DNA from: CAZJHD01 sp964545855
Lineage (GTDB): Bacteria; Planctomycetota; UBA1135; JACQFD01
Assembly: GCA_964545855.1 (NCBI GenBank)
Contig: CAZJHD010000015.1
Span: 1-64,000, forward strand
Reading direction: 5' to 3'
DNA: 64,000 nt
Of this stretch, positions 36,557 through 44,205 are shown one piece after another. Numbering within the stretch: position 1 is the stretch's first letter; each line of letters opens with the position of its first letter. The translations under genes were made by a program, and so were the position numbers. The notes beneath the pieces were generated by a model, which saw nothing but the letters and a program-made list of their open reading frames with translations, searched no databases and had not been told where the DNA came from.

Positions 36557-37561
36557 CTATCGCAAGTATCCGGCGACCATTCCGCCGAGATCGTTCGCGG
36601 AGACTCGCCCGAAGGCGACGATCGCGTGGACGTCCTTGGTCGCCGCCACGACGTTCACGGCTCCCAGCTGGTAGCTCGCCAGCACGATCTCGCGGTCGAG
36701 CGAACTCGTCGCGGCCGGAAGATCCCAAGCGCCGCTCATCGCATCTCCCTGGATCACGAAGACGTGCTCGAGCCCATCGGTGAATCGGCTCCATCTCGCG
36801 ACGGTCTTCGAGGTGCCGAGATCGATTTCGACATCCCGCCAGGCGGCCGGACGGAAACCCGCCGGGATCCACGTCGGCGCGAGGATCGCGAGGGCTGCCT
36901 CACCGGTTTCCGGCGAGGCTGCGCTTCGATCGTGCTCGGGCGGCGCCTGCGGAAGGCTCGAAGGATCCTCGGGCGTCCGTGCGACGGCTCCGATCTCGAT
37001 CGACCGGTACTCCATCCGGAACACGAGATCGCCCAGCTCGCCGAAGCGATCGACCCTGAGCGGAAGGCCAGAGACTCGGTCGGACCAGACCTCCACGGCC
37101 TTCTGCCCCGATGCACGCTTCGTGAACTCGAGGTGGAGCGCCGGATGCCCGAGGATCGTCTCCTCGCCGGGCACGAGTCGGACGCGGTAGTTCTCGAGGA
37201 GCAACGCCACGTCGCCGAGGGCCAGGTCGCGGAACGTGTGCAGGAATCGCCCCTCCAGGAGGAACATCAGCCGCGCCGTCGGGGAGGGCGCTCCCGAGCC
37301 ATCGTCGAGAAGGTCCAATCCCACGTCCTCGCCGCCGTCGTCGAAGACCGCCTCCACGTGCCGCTGAAGCGTGCCGTTCTCGAGGTACCAGACCTCGCGC
37401 ACGCCCCGATAGGACTGGCGGCCCGATCCGATGGACGTCGCGCGAGCCAGGGCGAGCAACGCTTGCTCCGTCTCGGAATCGGAGCACCCGGGCGCGAACG
37501 TGCAGATCGTCGCGAGCAGCAGCGCGAGGAGGCCTCGATGGGACTTGGGGGCGCGGTCCAT
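36557..37561 (-). CDS. RseB/MucB-like lipoprotein
   Basis: Predicted 334-residue lipoprotein (lipobox APGC). The N-terminal domain (about 40-190) resembles the LolA-like fold of RseB, with YRGVREVWYLENG, HVEAVFDDG and the strand ALHLEFTKR. The C-terminal domain (about 215-334) has the RseB-like LAPTWIPAGFRPAAWRDVE. In Proteobacteria, RseB binds anti-sigma RseA and blocks its cleavage until lipid or LPS signals displace it. It lies 6 bases downstream of the anti-sigma gene. Confidence 0.75.
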   Translation of the reverse strand: MDRAPKSHRGLLALLLATICTFAPGCSDSETEQALLALARATSIGSGRQSYRGVREVWYLENGTLQRHVEAVFDDGGEDVGLDLLDDGSGAPSPTARLMFLLEGRFLHTFRDLALGDVALLLENYRVRLVPGEETILGHPALHLEFTKRASGQKAVEVWSDRVSGLPLRVDRFGELGDLVFRMEYRSIEIGAVARTPEDPSSLPQAPPEHDRSAASPETGEAALAILAPTWIPAGFRPAAWRDVEIDLGTSKTVARWSRFTDGLEHVFVIQGDAMSGAWDLPAATSSLDREIVLASYQLGAVNVVAATKDVHAIVAFGRVSANDLGGMVAGYLR

Positions 37562-37567
37562 CGAGGC

Positions 37568-38200
37568 TCAGCCCTTTTGGGGGTCGAACACCCCGCCTGA
37601 AAGGAGAGTCGCTCGCGCTCTCAACGCCACCTGGAGCTCCGAAGCGGGTCGATGATCGACCTGGAACGGCGGGGGTGGGGGCGTGCTGCCGCCAGGCCCG
37701 AAGAGGAGTGCGACTCCGACGCCGCCGAGGACCATCGCTGCGAGCGCCATCCGACGCGCCAATCGCACTCGATGCAGCCGGACGACCCTTCTCGGACGCA
37801 CCGCGAGGACGGGACCCCTCAACACGCGCGCGTCGAGTTCCGCGGGCACGTCGATCCGCGCGAGCTTCCGGATCAGGACGCGCGCCAACACGTCGATCGC
37901 CCCCAGCTGATCCACGCGTGCGTCGAGATCGGCGGGAACGGCCACCCGCGGCGCGCGCGCCATTCGGACGACCGCTCGCCGAACCTGGGCGCGCGCCTCC
38001 ACGGCGGCGAAGCAGGGCGCACATTCGGCGCGATGCCGCTCCCATGCGACGAAGTCGAACGAGGTGCCGTCGTCGGCCCTCCGTTCACTCACGAGCCGAC
38101 CACCCTCTCCCGCAGCGATTCGGTCGATCCCGTCCTCCAGCATCGCGAGGAACGACGAGCATTCCTGCGATCGGGGCGACTCTCGGGGATCGAAGCTCAT
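37568..38200 (-). CDS. Membrane anti-sigma factor with zinc-finger (ZAS) domain
   Basis: Predicted 210-residue single-pass protein. The cytoplasmic ZAS motif HxxxCxxC is His56-Cys60-Cys63 (ERHRAECAPC). One membrane segment follows at about 150-168 (ALAAMVLGGVGVALLFG), then a Pro-rich periplasmic stretch of about 40 residues. It should sequester the ECF sigma factor coded five bases upstream and receive a signal through the RseB-like lipoprotein. A site-1 protease is not coded nearby. Confidence 0.85.
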   Translation of the reverse strand: MSFDPRESPRSQECSSFLAMLEDGIDRIAAGEGGRLVSERRADDGTSFDFVAWERHRAECAPCFAAVEARAQVRRAVVRMARAPRVAVPADLDARVDQLGAIDVLARVLIRKLARIDVPAELDARVLRGPVLAVRPRRVVRLHRVRLARRMALAAMVLGGVGVALLFGPGGSTPPPPPFQVDHRPASELQVALRARATLLSGGVFDPQKG

Positions 38201-38205
38201 GGGTT

Positions 38206-38844
38206 CTAGGGGCGAAGGTGCTTCTCGGTGACTCGCACCAGATAGGGCTCCAGGGCTGCGTGGGCCCGCGCGAGGCGCGACTTCACGGTGCCAATGGAGC
38301 AGCGAAGGACTTCGGCAACTTCCTCGTAGGAGAGATTCTCGAGATAGCGGAGGACGACGATGGTTCGGAGCTTGGGAGAGAGGCGATCGATGGCTGCCTG
38401 GATGTCAGACGCGAGCTCGTTCCGCTCCGCAATGCTCCGCGGTCTCGACGATCCGTCGTCCGTGGGCGCAAGGGCCCTCGCATCTCCACCGGGCCGCGAT
38501 TCCTCCATCAGCGCATCGAGTGACGCGACGGACTTCGAAGAGGAACGGCGACACAGATCGATGCTCGCGTTGACGGTGATTCGGTAGACCCAACTGGAGA
38601 ACTTCGACTGGAAGCGGAAATCGCGAACCTTGCGGAAGAGGATTGCAAACGTCTCTTGCGATGCATCGAGCGCGTCCGCCGCGTTGCCAGTGATGCGATA
38701 GGCGACGTTGTAGACACGATCTTTGTAGACGTCGTAGAGCTCTGCGAATCGAACGTCGAACTGAGAGCCCTCCGCCTCTTGGCAGCGGTGGATCAGATCG
38801 GCGTCGGGCCCATTCCGGGCCTCCTGGTCGGACGGCGATTTCAC
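38206..38844 (-). CDS. ECF-family RNA polymerase sigma factor
   Basis: Predicted 212-residue sigma factor. GTG 38844 is chosen because AAAGGG precedes it and the product begins close to region 2; an upstream in-frame GTG at 38934 cannot be excluded. Region 2 has ELYDVYKDRVYNVAYRITG and FQSKFSSWVYRITVNASIDL. Region 4 has LSPKLRTIVVLRYLENLSYE and SIGTVKSRLARA. The first-gene position before its anti-sigma and RseB-like genes suggests autoregulation. The target promoters are unknown. Confidence 0.9.
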   Translation of the reverse strand: MKSPSDQEARNGPDADLIHRCQEAEGSQFDVRFAELYDVYKDRVYNVAYRITGNAADALDASQETFAILFRKVRDFRFQSKFSSWVYRITVNASIDLCRRSSSKSVASLDALMEESRPGGDARALAPTDDGSSRPRSIAERNELASDIQAAIDRLSPKLRTIVVLRYLENLSYEEVAEVLRCSIGTVKSRLARAHAALEPYLVRVTEKHLRP

Positions 38845-39192
38845 GACCCTTTGTTCCCTTTCGAAGAGAATCTGACGCCGTTTACGGAGGCACCAGCGGA
38901 CTCTGGCCTCGCCGTGGCGGGAGATTTTCCCCACTCGCCGCTCTTCCCTCGGACCTGATCGTAGCCCGAGTGCGACCCACGGGAACTCGAACGCCGGCGC
39001 CCCGCAGGGGCTCCTTTCGACGACGCGCCGCGCGAAGACGGCGAACTCCCTCCCCCCACGAGCGCCGACTTCTCGATCACGCGGACGCCGGGAGCTGGAA
39101 TCCGGGCGTTCCCGTGCGGCCCACTCCTCGGCGCGACCTGAGGATCGGTGCGACTCTCGGCCTGCTCCCGATCCCAGCCCGAGGTCATGTCC

Positions 39193-40173
39193 TCAGTTGC
39201 CGCCCCCGACGAGTGCCAGCGGGTCGATGGTCCGCAGCGTCCTTCCCACCTGCGAATCACACGCAACGGGGGAGCAAAGAGCGCCCGCGAGAGGCATGCA
39301 GTCGGCGGTCGTGGTCTCCAGGACGAGAATCGCCGGAGGCTCCACCGCGACGACCTGATTCGTGATCATGCAGACCATGTCGGGCGCGTAGCCCGGAGGC
39401 AGCATCACGACCTTCAGGGGGCGGAAGGACCCAGCTCCTCCACCACCAGGCGCCACGGGCATGTAGCTGAGCGAGGTGCCGTCCGTGTCGCCCACGCTCG
39501 TCGTCGTGAACATCGCGACGCTCGAGTAGGTCGATCCCGCGACGGTCGCGGAGAAGGCGACCGTGAACTGCGAGTAGCCGTCGAAGGACGAGAAGAGGTT
39601 CACCGCGCTCACGGGGAACCAGCTGTCCGACGAAACCGCGATCGATCCGCCCTCGAAGTTCTGCTGCGCGATCCAGCCCGAGAGGATGGGATCCGTCAGG
39701 TCGAGTGCGGCAGGACCCTGGCCGAAGAAATCCGGCGCGTAGAGGAGCCCGAGCGGATTCGCGATCTCCAGCACGTCGCCATTCGGCACGTAGACGGAGA
39801 CGTGGAGGTGGAAGCTCTCCCCCTCGATGTAGCCGAGCACGCGGACCGACGGCGTCGCGATAGCCGCGGCGTCGGGAACACTCGCGGAGTCGATCGGGTC
39901 GGTGCCGAGGATCGCCTCGATCATGTCCTCGACACCGTCGCCGTCCGAATCACGGCTCGAATTCGAGCCTCCGAACTGCGCCTCGAGGGAATCCGCGAGC
40001 CCATCGGCGTCGGCATCCACGCCGGGCTGCGTGACGCCAGGCTGCGCGCGCAGCGGGCTCGACGACGGGCTGGAAGCGAACCAGAATCCGAAGCCGAGAA
40101 CGCCTAGGCCGAGGAGCAGCGAACTCGCTCGGAAGGAAGCCTCACGCGCGTGCGTGCGCCACCGGGCAATCAT
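39193..40173 (-). CDS. Signal-anchored protein with thrombospondin type-3-like calcium repeats
   Basis: Predicted 326-residue exported or membrane-anchored protein. The ATG at 40173 puts a hydrophobic segment (SSLLLGLGVLGFGFWFAS) near the N-terminus. Residues about 50-90 hold Asp-rich calcium loops (DADADGLADSLEAQFGG, DSDGDGVEDMIEAILGTDP) typical of TSP3 repeats. The rest is beta-rich with Cys residues at the end (TADCMPLAG, CSPVACD). The function is unknown. It is the first coding gene upstream of the tRNA region, on the opposite strand. Confidence 0.65.
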   Translation of the reverse strand: MIARWRTHAREASFRASSLLLGLGVLGFGFWFASSPSSSPLRAQPGVTQPGVDADADGLADSLEAQFGGSNSSRDSDGDGVEDMIEAILGTDPIDSASVPDAAAIATPSVRVLGYIEGESFHLHVSVYVPNGDVLEIANPLGLLYAPDFFGQGPAALDLTDPILSGWIAQQNFEGGSIAVSSDSWFPVSAVNLFSSFDGYSQFTVAFSATVAGSTYSSVAMFTTTSVGDTDGTSLSYMPVAPGGGGAGSFRPLKVVMLPPGYAPDMVCMITNQVVAVEPPAILVLETTTADCMPLAGALCSPVACDSQVGRTLRTIDPLALVGGGN

Positions 40174-40641
40174 GGGCCGGGTCGTCGCGGCTCCGTCGAG
40201 AGACACGTCCCGGTGCGTCGACGCCGACTCGATCGTCCATTCGTCGGCGACGCGACGCTGAACGGAATTCGCGACTCGGTTCATTCGGTGCGGAACTGCC
40301 ACTTCGGTGCGATCCAACGGCGTCCAGTACCAGAGGTCGACGTGCGCGTCGCGACGAGACTCGCGCCTACACACGTCCGGTGAAAACGAGATTCGGCAAG
40401 GGTCAGACTAGTCCGGTACGTCGAAGCCCCGCAACCGAGAAAATCACTTGCGCGACGTCGGCGCAACACTCGCTCGCGCGTCCTCGGATCGCGGAGAGCT
40501 CGCGCTTGCGCGTGGGTCGGTCCGCGCTCGACGAGCTTCGGCTCGCGCACGGCGCGAATGCATGCACCGAGGTGCCCATCGCGTGTGCTTGTCGTGTGCT
40601 TGCGCCCTCGCGGAGGGACGCGTACCGTCCCGCCGCTTCGT
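40174..40641. other. 468-bp intergenic region before tRNA-Arg
   Basis: No gene is supported. GC content dips near 40380-40450. It contains a CGAGC-TTCG-GCTCG tetraloop hairpin near 40540, a direct repeat CGTGTGCTTG at 40582-40591 and 40593-40602, a 6-bp hairpin GGGACG/CGTCCC at 40615-40631, and the candidate tRNA promoter. The sequence AAGGGTCAGACTAGTCC near 40396 only partly resembles the palindrome family. Confidence 0.6.
40600..40628 (+). promoter_or_regulatory. Sigma-70-like promoter of tRNA-Arg
   Basis: TTGCGC (40600-40605) and TACCGT (40623-40628) are separated by 17 bases and would start transcription near 40635, seven bases before the tRNA. Confidence 0.5.
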
Positions 40642-40718
40642 GCGCCGGTAGCTCAGCTGGATAGAGCGTTAGCCTCCGGAGCTAAAGGTCGCGCGTTCGA
40701 ATCGCGCCCGGCGTACCA
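40642..40718 (+). tRNA. tRNA-Arg (anticodon CCG)
   Basis: A complete cloverleaf can be folded. The acceptor stem is GCGCCGG/CCGGCGT, with a G-U first pair. The D-arm is GCTC/GAGC. The anticodon stem TTAGC/GCTAA holds the loop CTCCGGA, giving anticodon CCG at 40676-40678. The T-arm GCGCG/CGCGC has loop TTCGAAT. The 3' end ACCA is encoded, so CCA is present in the gene. It reads the CGG codon. Confidence 0.96.
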
Positions 40719-40724
40719 CCGCAA

Positions 40725-40764
40725 CCTTGGGATCGAGAGGAGCTTGTATCGGAGAGTCCCAAGG
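40725..40764 (+). terminator. Hairpin after tRNA-Arg
   Basis: CCTTGGGA (40725-40732) and TCCCAAGG (40757-40764) are perfect complements around a 24-base loop, starting seven bases after the tRNA. There is no T-tract, so it may serve in 3' processing instead of termination. Confidence 0.35.
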
Positions 40765-40988
40765 ATCCCCGGGGAAGCGGGAGCCGCGGCCGAGGCGGCA
40801 CGACATCGCGCCCGCTGAGTCACGGGACGGGGTCGGAGGAAAATGCCCATTCGGTCGACGCGTGCGAGCCCCTTTCACGGGCATGCGCCCCGCGCGGTTT
40901 CGAGCCGGTGACCCGGGACGCGGCTCCCACGCGCGTTCGCGTCCGGCGGGTGGGAGGGAATCGAGTCCCGACGCACCCGGAACCTGCC

Positions 40989-41999
40989 GTGGATCGCCCT
41001 TCGACCGCCTCTCTCTGGCTTCCGATCGCGCTCGCTTCGCTCGCCGCGATTGCACCCTCGGCATCGGCCCAGGGCGCGGGGGCCTTCGGCGGAGAGACGC
41101 TCGGGCGCGTGGCCGTGCTTCCCATCGAGGGAGCTCTCGCCGACCGCGCGAAGTCGACGATCCGACGCCACCTCGGCAGCTTCCTCCAGGACCGCGGCTA
41201 CGCGACGCTCGACGCGGACCTCCTCGACTCGCGCCTCACCCGCGAGGGCTTGAAGCCGTGGGAGCCGAGGTGGCTCCCCGCGGACGACCGGATCGCGGCG
41301 ATCGGTCTCGAGATCGGCGTCGACGCGATCCTCGTCGGACACGGGTTCGACGAGTCGAATCTGTCGGCCGTCTTCTTCTTCGACCGCTCTTTCTCGGGGC
41401 GCATCCGCATCCTGTCGGCGAAGACGGGCCGAACCCTCTGGTCCGCCGAGGCGAGCGAAGGACACACCGGCGGACTCCTGCTCCAGAGCGGGCAGGCGAT
41501 TCGCGCGATTTCCGACACTCTCTCGAAGAGCAACGAGATCGTCCTCGAGCAGCTCGCCGTCGGCCTCGCCATGGAGCTCGTTTCCGATCTGCCCCGCAAC
41601 GCGAAGCCGGTCGCCCTCGGACCCCGACCGGTCGTCGAGCGCGTGTCGGTCGCCCCAGAGCTGCGGAGCTCCGCGGCCGCGCAAACACTCGGCGCCGGCG
41701 ACGTCCTCATCGTGGAGGCGCACGGCACGGCCGGTGGTCGCGGCCGCGCGGCGGTTCCCGGCGTGGCGGGATCCCTTCCCCTCGTGGAGCAGGCACCCGG
41801 CGTCTATCGAGGATCGATGCGCATCGAAGCGGGGAGCGGCGTCCGCGAGGGCAAGGTCTCCGTCGCGATCTACGACGCCTATGGGCGGGCGAGCCGACCC
41901 GCCGCGAGCGACTCGGTCCTTCGCGTCGCCGCGCCGCGCTCTCCGCGGATCGACGAGGGACACGCAGTCGCGATCGCGGGACGCCGGCCCCGATCTTGA
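40989..41999 (+). CDS. Exported GNA1162/CsgG-like envelope protein A
   Basis: Predicted 336-residue protein starting at GTG 40989 with a signal peptide (LPIALASLAAIAPSASAQ). The N-terminal domain (about 35-185) has AVLPIEGALADRAKSTIRRH, a central IGLEIGVDAILVGHG and SGRIRILSAKTGRTLW, as in DUF799/GNA1162 and CsgG-type lipoproteins. A C-terminal Ig-like domain has GDVLIVEAHGTAG and PGVYRGSMRI. A paralogue follows after 57 bases. It could take part in surface polymer export or outer-membrane assembly; the assignment is by motif pattern only. Confidence 0.6.
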   Translation: MDRPSTASLWLPIALASLAAIAPSASAQGAGAFGGETLGRVAVLPIEGALADRAKSTIRRHLGSFLQDRGYATLDADLLDSRLTREGLKPWEPRWLPADDRIAAIGLEIGVDAILVGHGFDESNLSAVFFFDRSFSGRIRILSAKTGRTLWSAEASEGHTGGLLLQSGQAIRAISDTLSKSNEIVLEQLAVGLAMELVSDLPRNAKPVALGPRPVVERVSVAPELRSSAAAQTLGAGDVLIVEAHGTAGGRGRAAVPGVAGSLPLVEQAPGVYRGSMRIEAGSGVREGKVSVAIYDAYGRASRPAASDSVLRVAAPRSPRIDEGHAVAIAGRRPRS

Positions 42000-42044
42000 A
42001 CGGCCGTCGTCGCGGAGGCCTCGAACCAGCGAGGCCATCGCCGC

Positions 42045-42050
42045 TACGCT
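42045..42050 (+). promoter_or_regulatory. Candidate -10 box for the second GNA1162-like gene
   Basis: TACGCT ends six bases before the GTG at 42057, again with no room for a ribosome-binding site. Confidence 0.38.
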
Positions 42051-42056
42051 CCGCGC

Positions 42057-43115
42057 GTGGGACATCCCGCGCGCCCCTCGATCATCCGTCTCTTCGCGCT
42101 GGCGCTGCTGGCCGCGGCCGCCTGCAGATCGAGCTGGCGCGAGGTGCGTCGCGATCCAGAGTTCCAGCCGACGGAGGCGCTCCCCCTTCGCATCGCCGTT
42201 CTTCCCTTCGAGGATGCGACGGGCGGCACGAGCCTCCTCCTCTATCCGTTTCTCCCGTTCATCTGGGCGGCGAACCTGCTCACGCTCCGGATTCCCAGGG
42301 CGGCCCCCGACACCGCGGTGGGCGCCCGCGTGCTGACGGAGCTCCTCGCCGCGCGGCTGCGAGGAACGGCCGTCGATCTCGTCGGCTCGACGGAGGTCGA
42401 ATCTCTTCTCGCGGCGACCGGCTCAGCCACGCTGCCGGAAGGATTGTCTCCGCGGGAGCTCGGGGAGCGGCTCGGCGTCGACGCCGTGCTCTACGGACGT
42501 CTCCTCGGCTGGAGCGGACGTTACTACGTCGTCGAGGCGCACACCGTCGTCGAGGCGCACGTCCGCATCGTTTCGACCGAGGACGACCGTGAGATCCTCG
42601 ACGCGTTGATCGGCGTCACCGACCGGGAGGGTCTGACCGGCGGGCCCACGGGTTGGGTGAGCCTCGCGCTGACCCCGCTCGCGGCGCTCGGGAACGGTCC
42701 CTATCGCGCCCTTGCCATCCGCTGGGCCCAGCTCGCGGGAGATGCCGTCCTCGGCGTGGAGGCTCCCGCTGGCGGCGACGTGCGCATCGAGTTCGCTGCG
42801 ATCGTGGATCCGCTCTCCGAGACCCTCGCGCCCGGCGACACGCTCACCGTCGAGGCCCGCGGCACCCCTGGCTGCGCGGCGCACTTCGATCTCGCGACGC
42901 TGCGGCGCCGAATCCCCATGATCGAGATCGCGCGAGCGGAGGCCGACGATCCGTCGGCCGAGGATCTCTCCGTCTACCGCGGGAGCTACCTCGTGTCGGA
43001 GGGCGATCGTCTGGAAGGAGGATCCGTCCTGGTGACGCTCGAACGCGGAGGGCTGCGCGCGACGCGGACTTGTGACGGCGGCCCCGTCGTGATCGGGGCC
43101 GCCGGAGGGCGCTGA
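42057..43115 (+). CDS. GNA1162/CsgG-like lipoprotein B
   Basis: Predicted 352-residue lipoprotein starting at GTG 42057 (lipobox LAAAAC). IAVLPFEDATGG, GARVLTELLAARLRG and LGERLGVDAVLYGRLLG match the nucleotide-like fold of the GNA1162/CsgG group, and an amphipathic membrane-like insert (LLLYPFLPFIWAANLLTL) is present. The C-terminal domain with GDTLTVEARGTPG and VYRGSYLV aligns with that of protein A, so the two are paralogues with the same two-domain plan. They may work as a pair at the outer membrane. Confidence 0.65.
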   Translation: MGHPARPSIIRLFALALLAAAACRSSWREVRRDPEFQPTEALPLRIAVLPFEDATGGTSLLLYPFLPFIWAANLLTLRIPRAAPDTAVGARVLTELLAARLRGTAVDLVGSTEVESLLAATGSATLPEGLSPRELGERLGVDAVLYGRLLGWSGRYYVVEAHTVVEAHVRIVSTEDDREILDALIGVTDREGLTGGPTGWVSLALTPLAALGNGPYRALAIRWAQLAGDAVLGVEAPAGGDVRIEFAAIVDPLSETLAPGDTLTVEARGTPGCAAHFDLATLRRRIPMIEIARAEADDPSAEDLSVYRGSYLVSEGDRLEGGSVLVTLERGGLRATRTCDGGPVVIGAAGGR

Positions 43116-43175
43116 TCGGGCGTTCGCTTCGCTACGTGGGAGAGCGCTTCGCGCGTTCTTCGATGCGATGCTCCG

Positions 43176-43626
43176 ATGGGCACACTTCAGCCCAAGGACA
43201 CCAACGCGTCACGACGCCGGAGCCGCATTCGACGTGAACGCCCCGGTGACGATCGATTCGGCGACTTCTCGCGGACGGTGATCCTCGAGTCGAGCCACCA
43301 GGGGACGGTCTTCCGCTTCCGCGACTCCCCGATGAACCTGGTCCTCCGACCGAAGATCGAGGGATCCAGCCGCGGCTCGCTGCGCGTCTTCGTGCGCCGC
43401 GCGACGCTCACGAACCAGATCCCTCTGGATGGCGAGATCGAGATCCACTTCCGCGCGACCGGGATGCGGGCTCTCGAGCGCGCGCGTCGTGATCCGGTTC
43501 GGCCAGTCCGACTCGATCCTCCTTCGTAGCGGATTCCAGACCTCGGGAGTGGTGCCCACGTCGGTCGACACCGTCCGCGTCGCGTTCGGGCCGGTCTTCG
43601 ATCGACTGATCGACGTCGCTCCGTAG
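43176..43626 (+). pseudogene. Frameshifted gene for a small beta-rich protein
   Basis: The frame starting at 43176 codes a plausible product up to about EIEIHFRATGMRA near 43475, then becomes Arg-rich and stops at 43529. From about 43470 the +1 frame continues sensibly (ARVVIRFGQSDSILLRSGF, VDTVRVAFGPVFDRLIDVAP) and stops at 43626, seven bases before a strong hairpin. A single extra base in the GC-rich GCTCTCGAGCGCGCGCG stretch would explain this. It may be a sequencing error, a decaying gene or programmed frameshifting. The joined product would be about 149 residues. No family was recognised. Confidence 0.65.
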
Positions 43627-43632
43627 CTCCAC

Positions 43633-43666
43633 GACGGGCCGGCGGCTCTCGAGCTGCCGGCCCGTC
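43633..43666. terminator. Bidirectional hairpin terminator
   Basis: GACGGGCCGGC (43633-43643) and GCCGGCCCGTC (43656-43666) form a perfect 11-bp stem around a 12-base loop. It lies between the convergent frameshifted gene and VOC gene ends. Confidence 0.7.
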
Positions 43667-43682
43667 CTGCTTCCGGCGCCGC

Positions 43683-44120
43683 TCAGCCTCCGGCGGGCGC
43701 GTCCCAGTAGGCCCCTGGCCGGTACGTCCCGAAGTACCACTGGTGGCCCTCCGGGTCGCGGACCATGAATCCGCGCGAGCCGTACTCCTCGTCCTTCAGC
43801 GGCTCGATCATCTCCGCGCCCGCCGCGATCGCGCGCGCGTAGAGCGAGTCCGGATCCTCCACGCGCACGCAGAGCGCCTGGCACACGGAGCCGCCCAGCC
43901 GCTTCGGGCCGACGCGCCGCTTCTCGGTCTTCGACGAGCTGACCATGATCACGCCGGATCCGAGCGTGAGCTCCGAGTGCATGACCGACCCCTCGGGCCC
44001 CGGCACGACGAGTCGCGCGCGGAACCCGAAGGCGCGACCGAGCCACTCGATGGCAGCCGGCGCATCGTCGTAGGAGAGCGACGGGTAGAAGTTCGGGATG
44101 TCGCGGTCCGGCTCGGCCAT
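43683..44120 (-). CDS. VOC-family (glyoxalase/bleomycin-resistance-like) protein
   Basis: Predicted 145-residue protein with two beta-alpha-beta-beta-beta halves. NFYPSLSYDDAPAAIEWLGR opens the first half, with MHSELTLGSGVIMVS. The second half has ALCVRVEDPDSLYARAIAAG and ends with FMVRDPEGHQWYFG. Potential metal ligands are His48 in MHSEL and the late His in EGHQW. It resembles PhnB-like VOC proteins. The substrate is unknown. It is divergent from the giant fusion gene. Confidence 0.82.
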   Translation of the reverse strand: MAEPDRDIPNFYPSLSYDDAPAAIEWLGRAFGFRARLVVPGPEGSVMHSELTLGSGVIMVSSSKTEKRRVGPKRLGGSVCQALCVRVEDPDSLYARAIAAGAEMIEPLKDEEYGSRGFMVRDPEGHQWYFGTYRPGAYWDAPAGG

Positions 44121-44205
44121 GGGGCGCCTCCGAGGCAGAGACTACCAGCCGGATCTCGGGCTCCCCCGTTGCGGCGCCGCATGCGCGCCGCCATCGTCGC
44201 GGGCC

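Noticed and set aside
40390..40412. AAGGGTCAGACTAGTCC as a third member of the palindrome family.
   Set aside because: No second arm is found nearby and the match is short.
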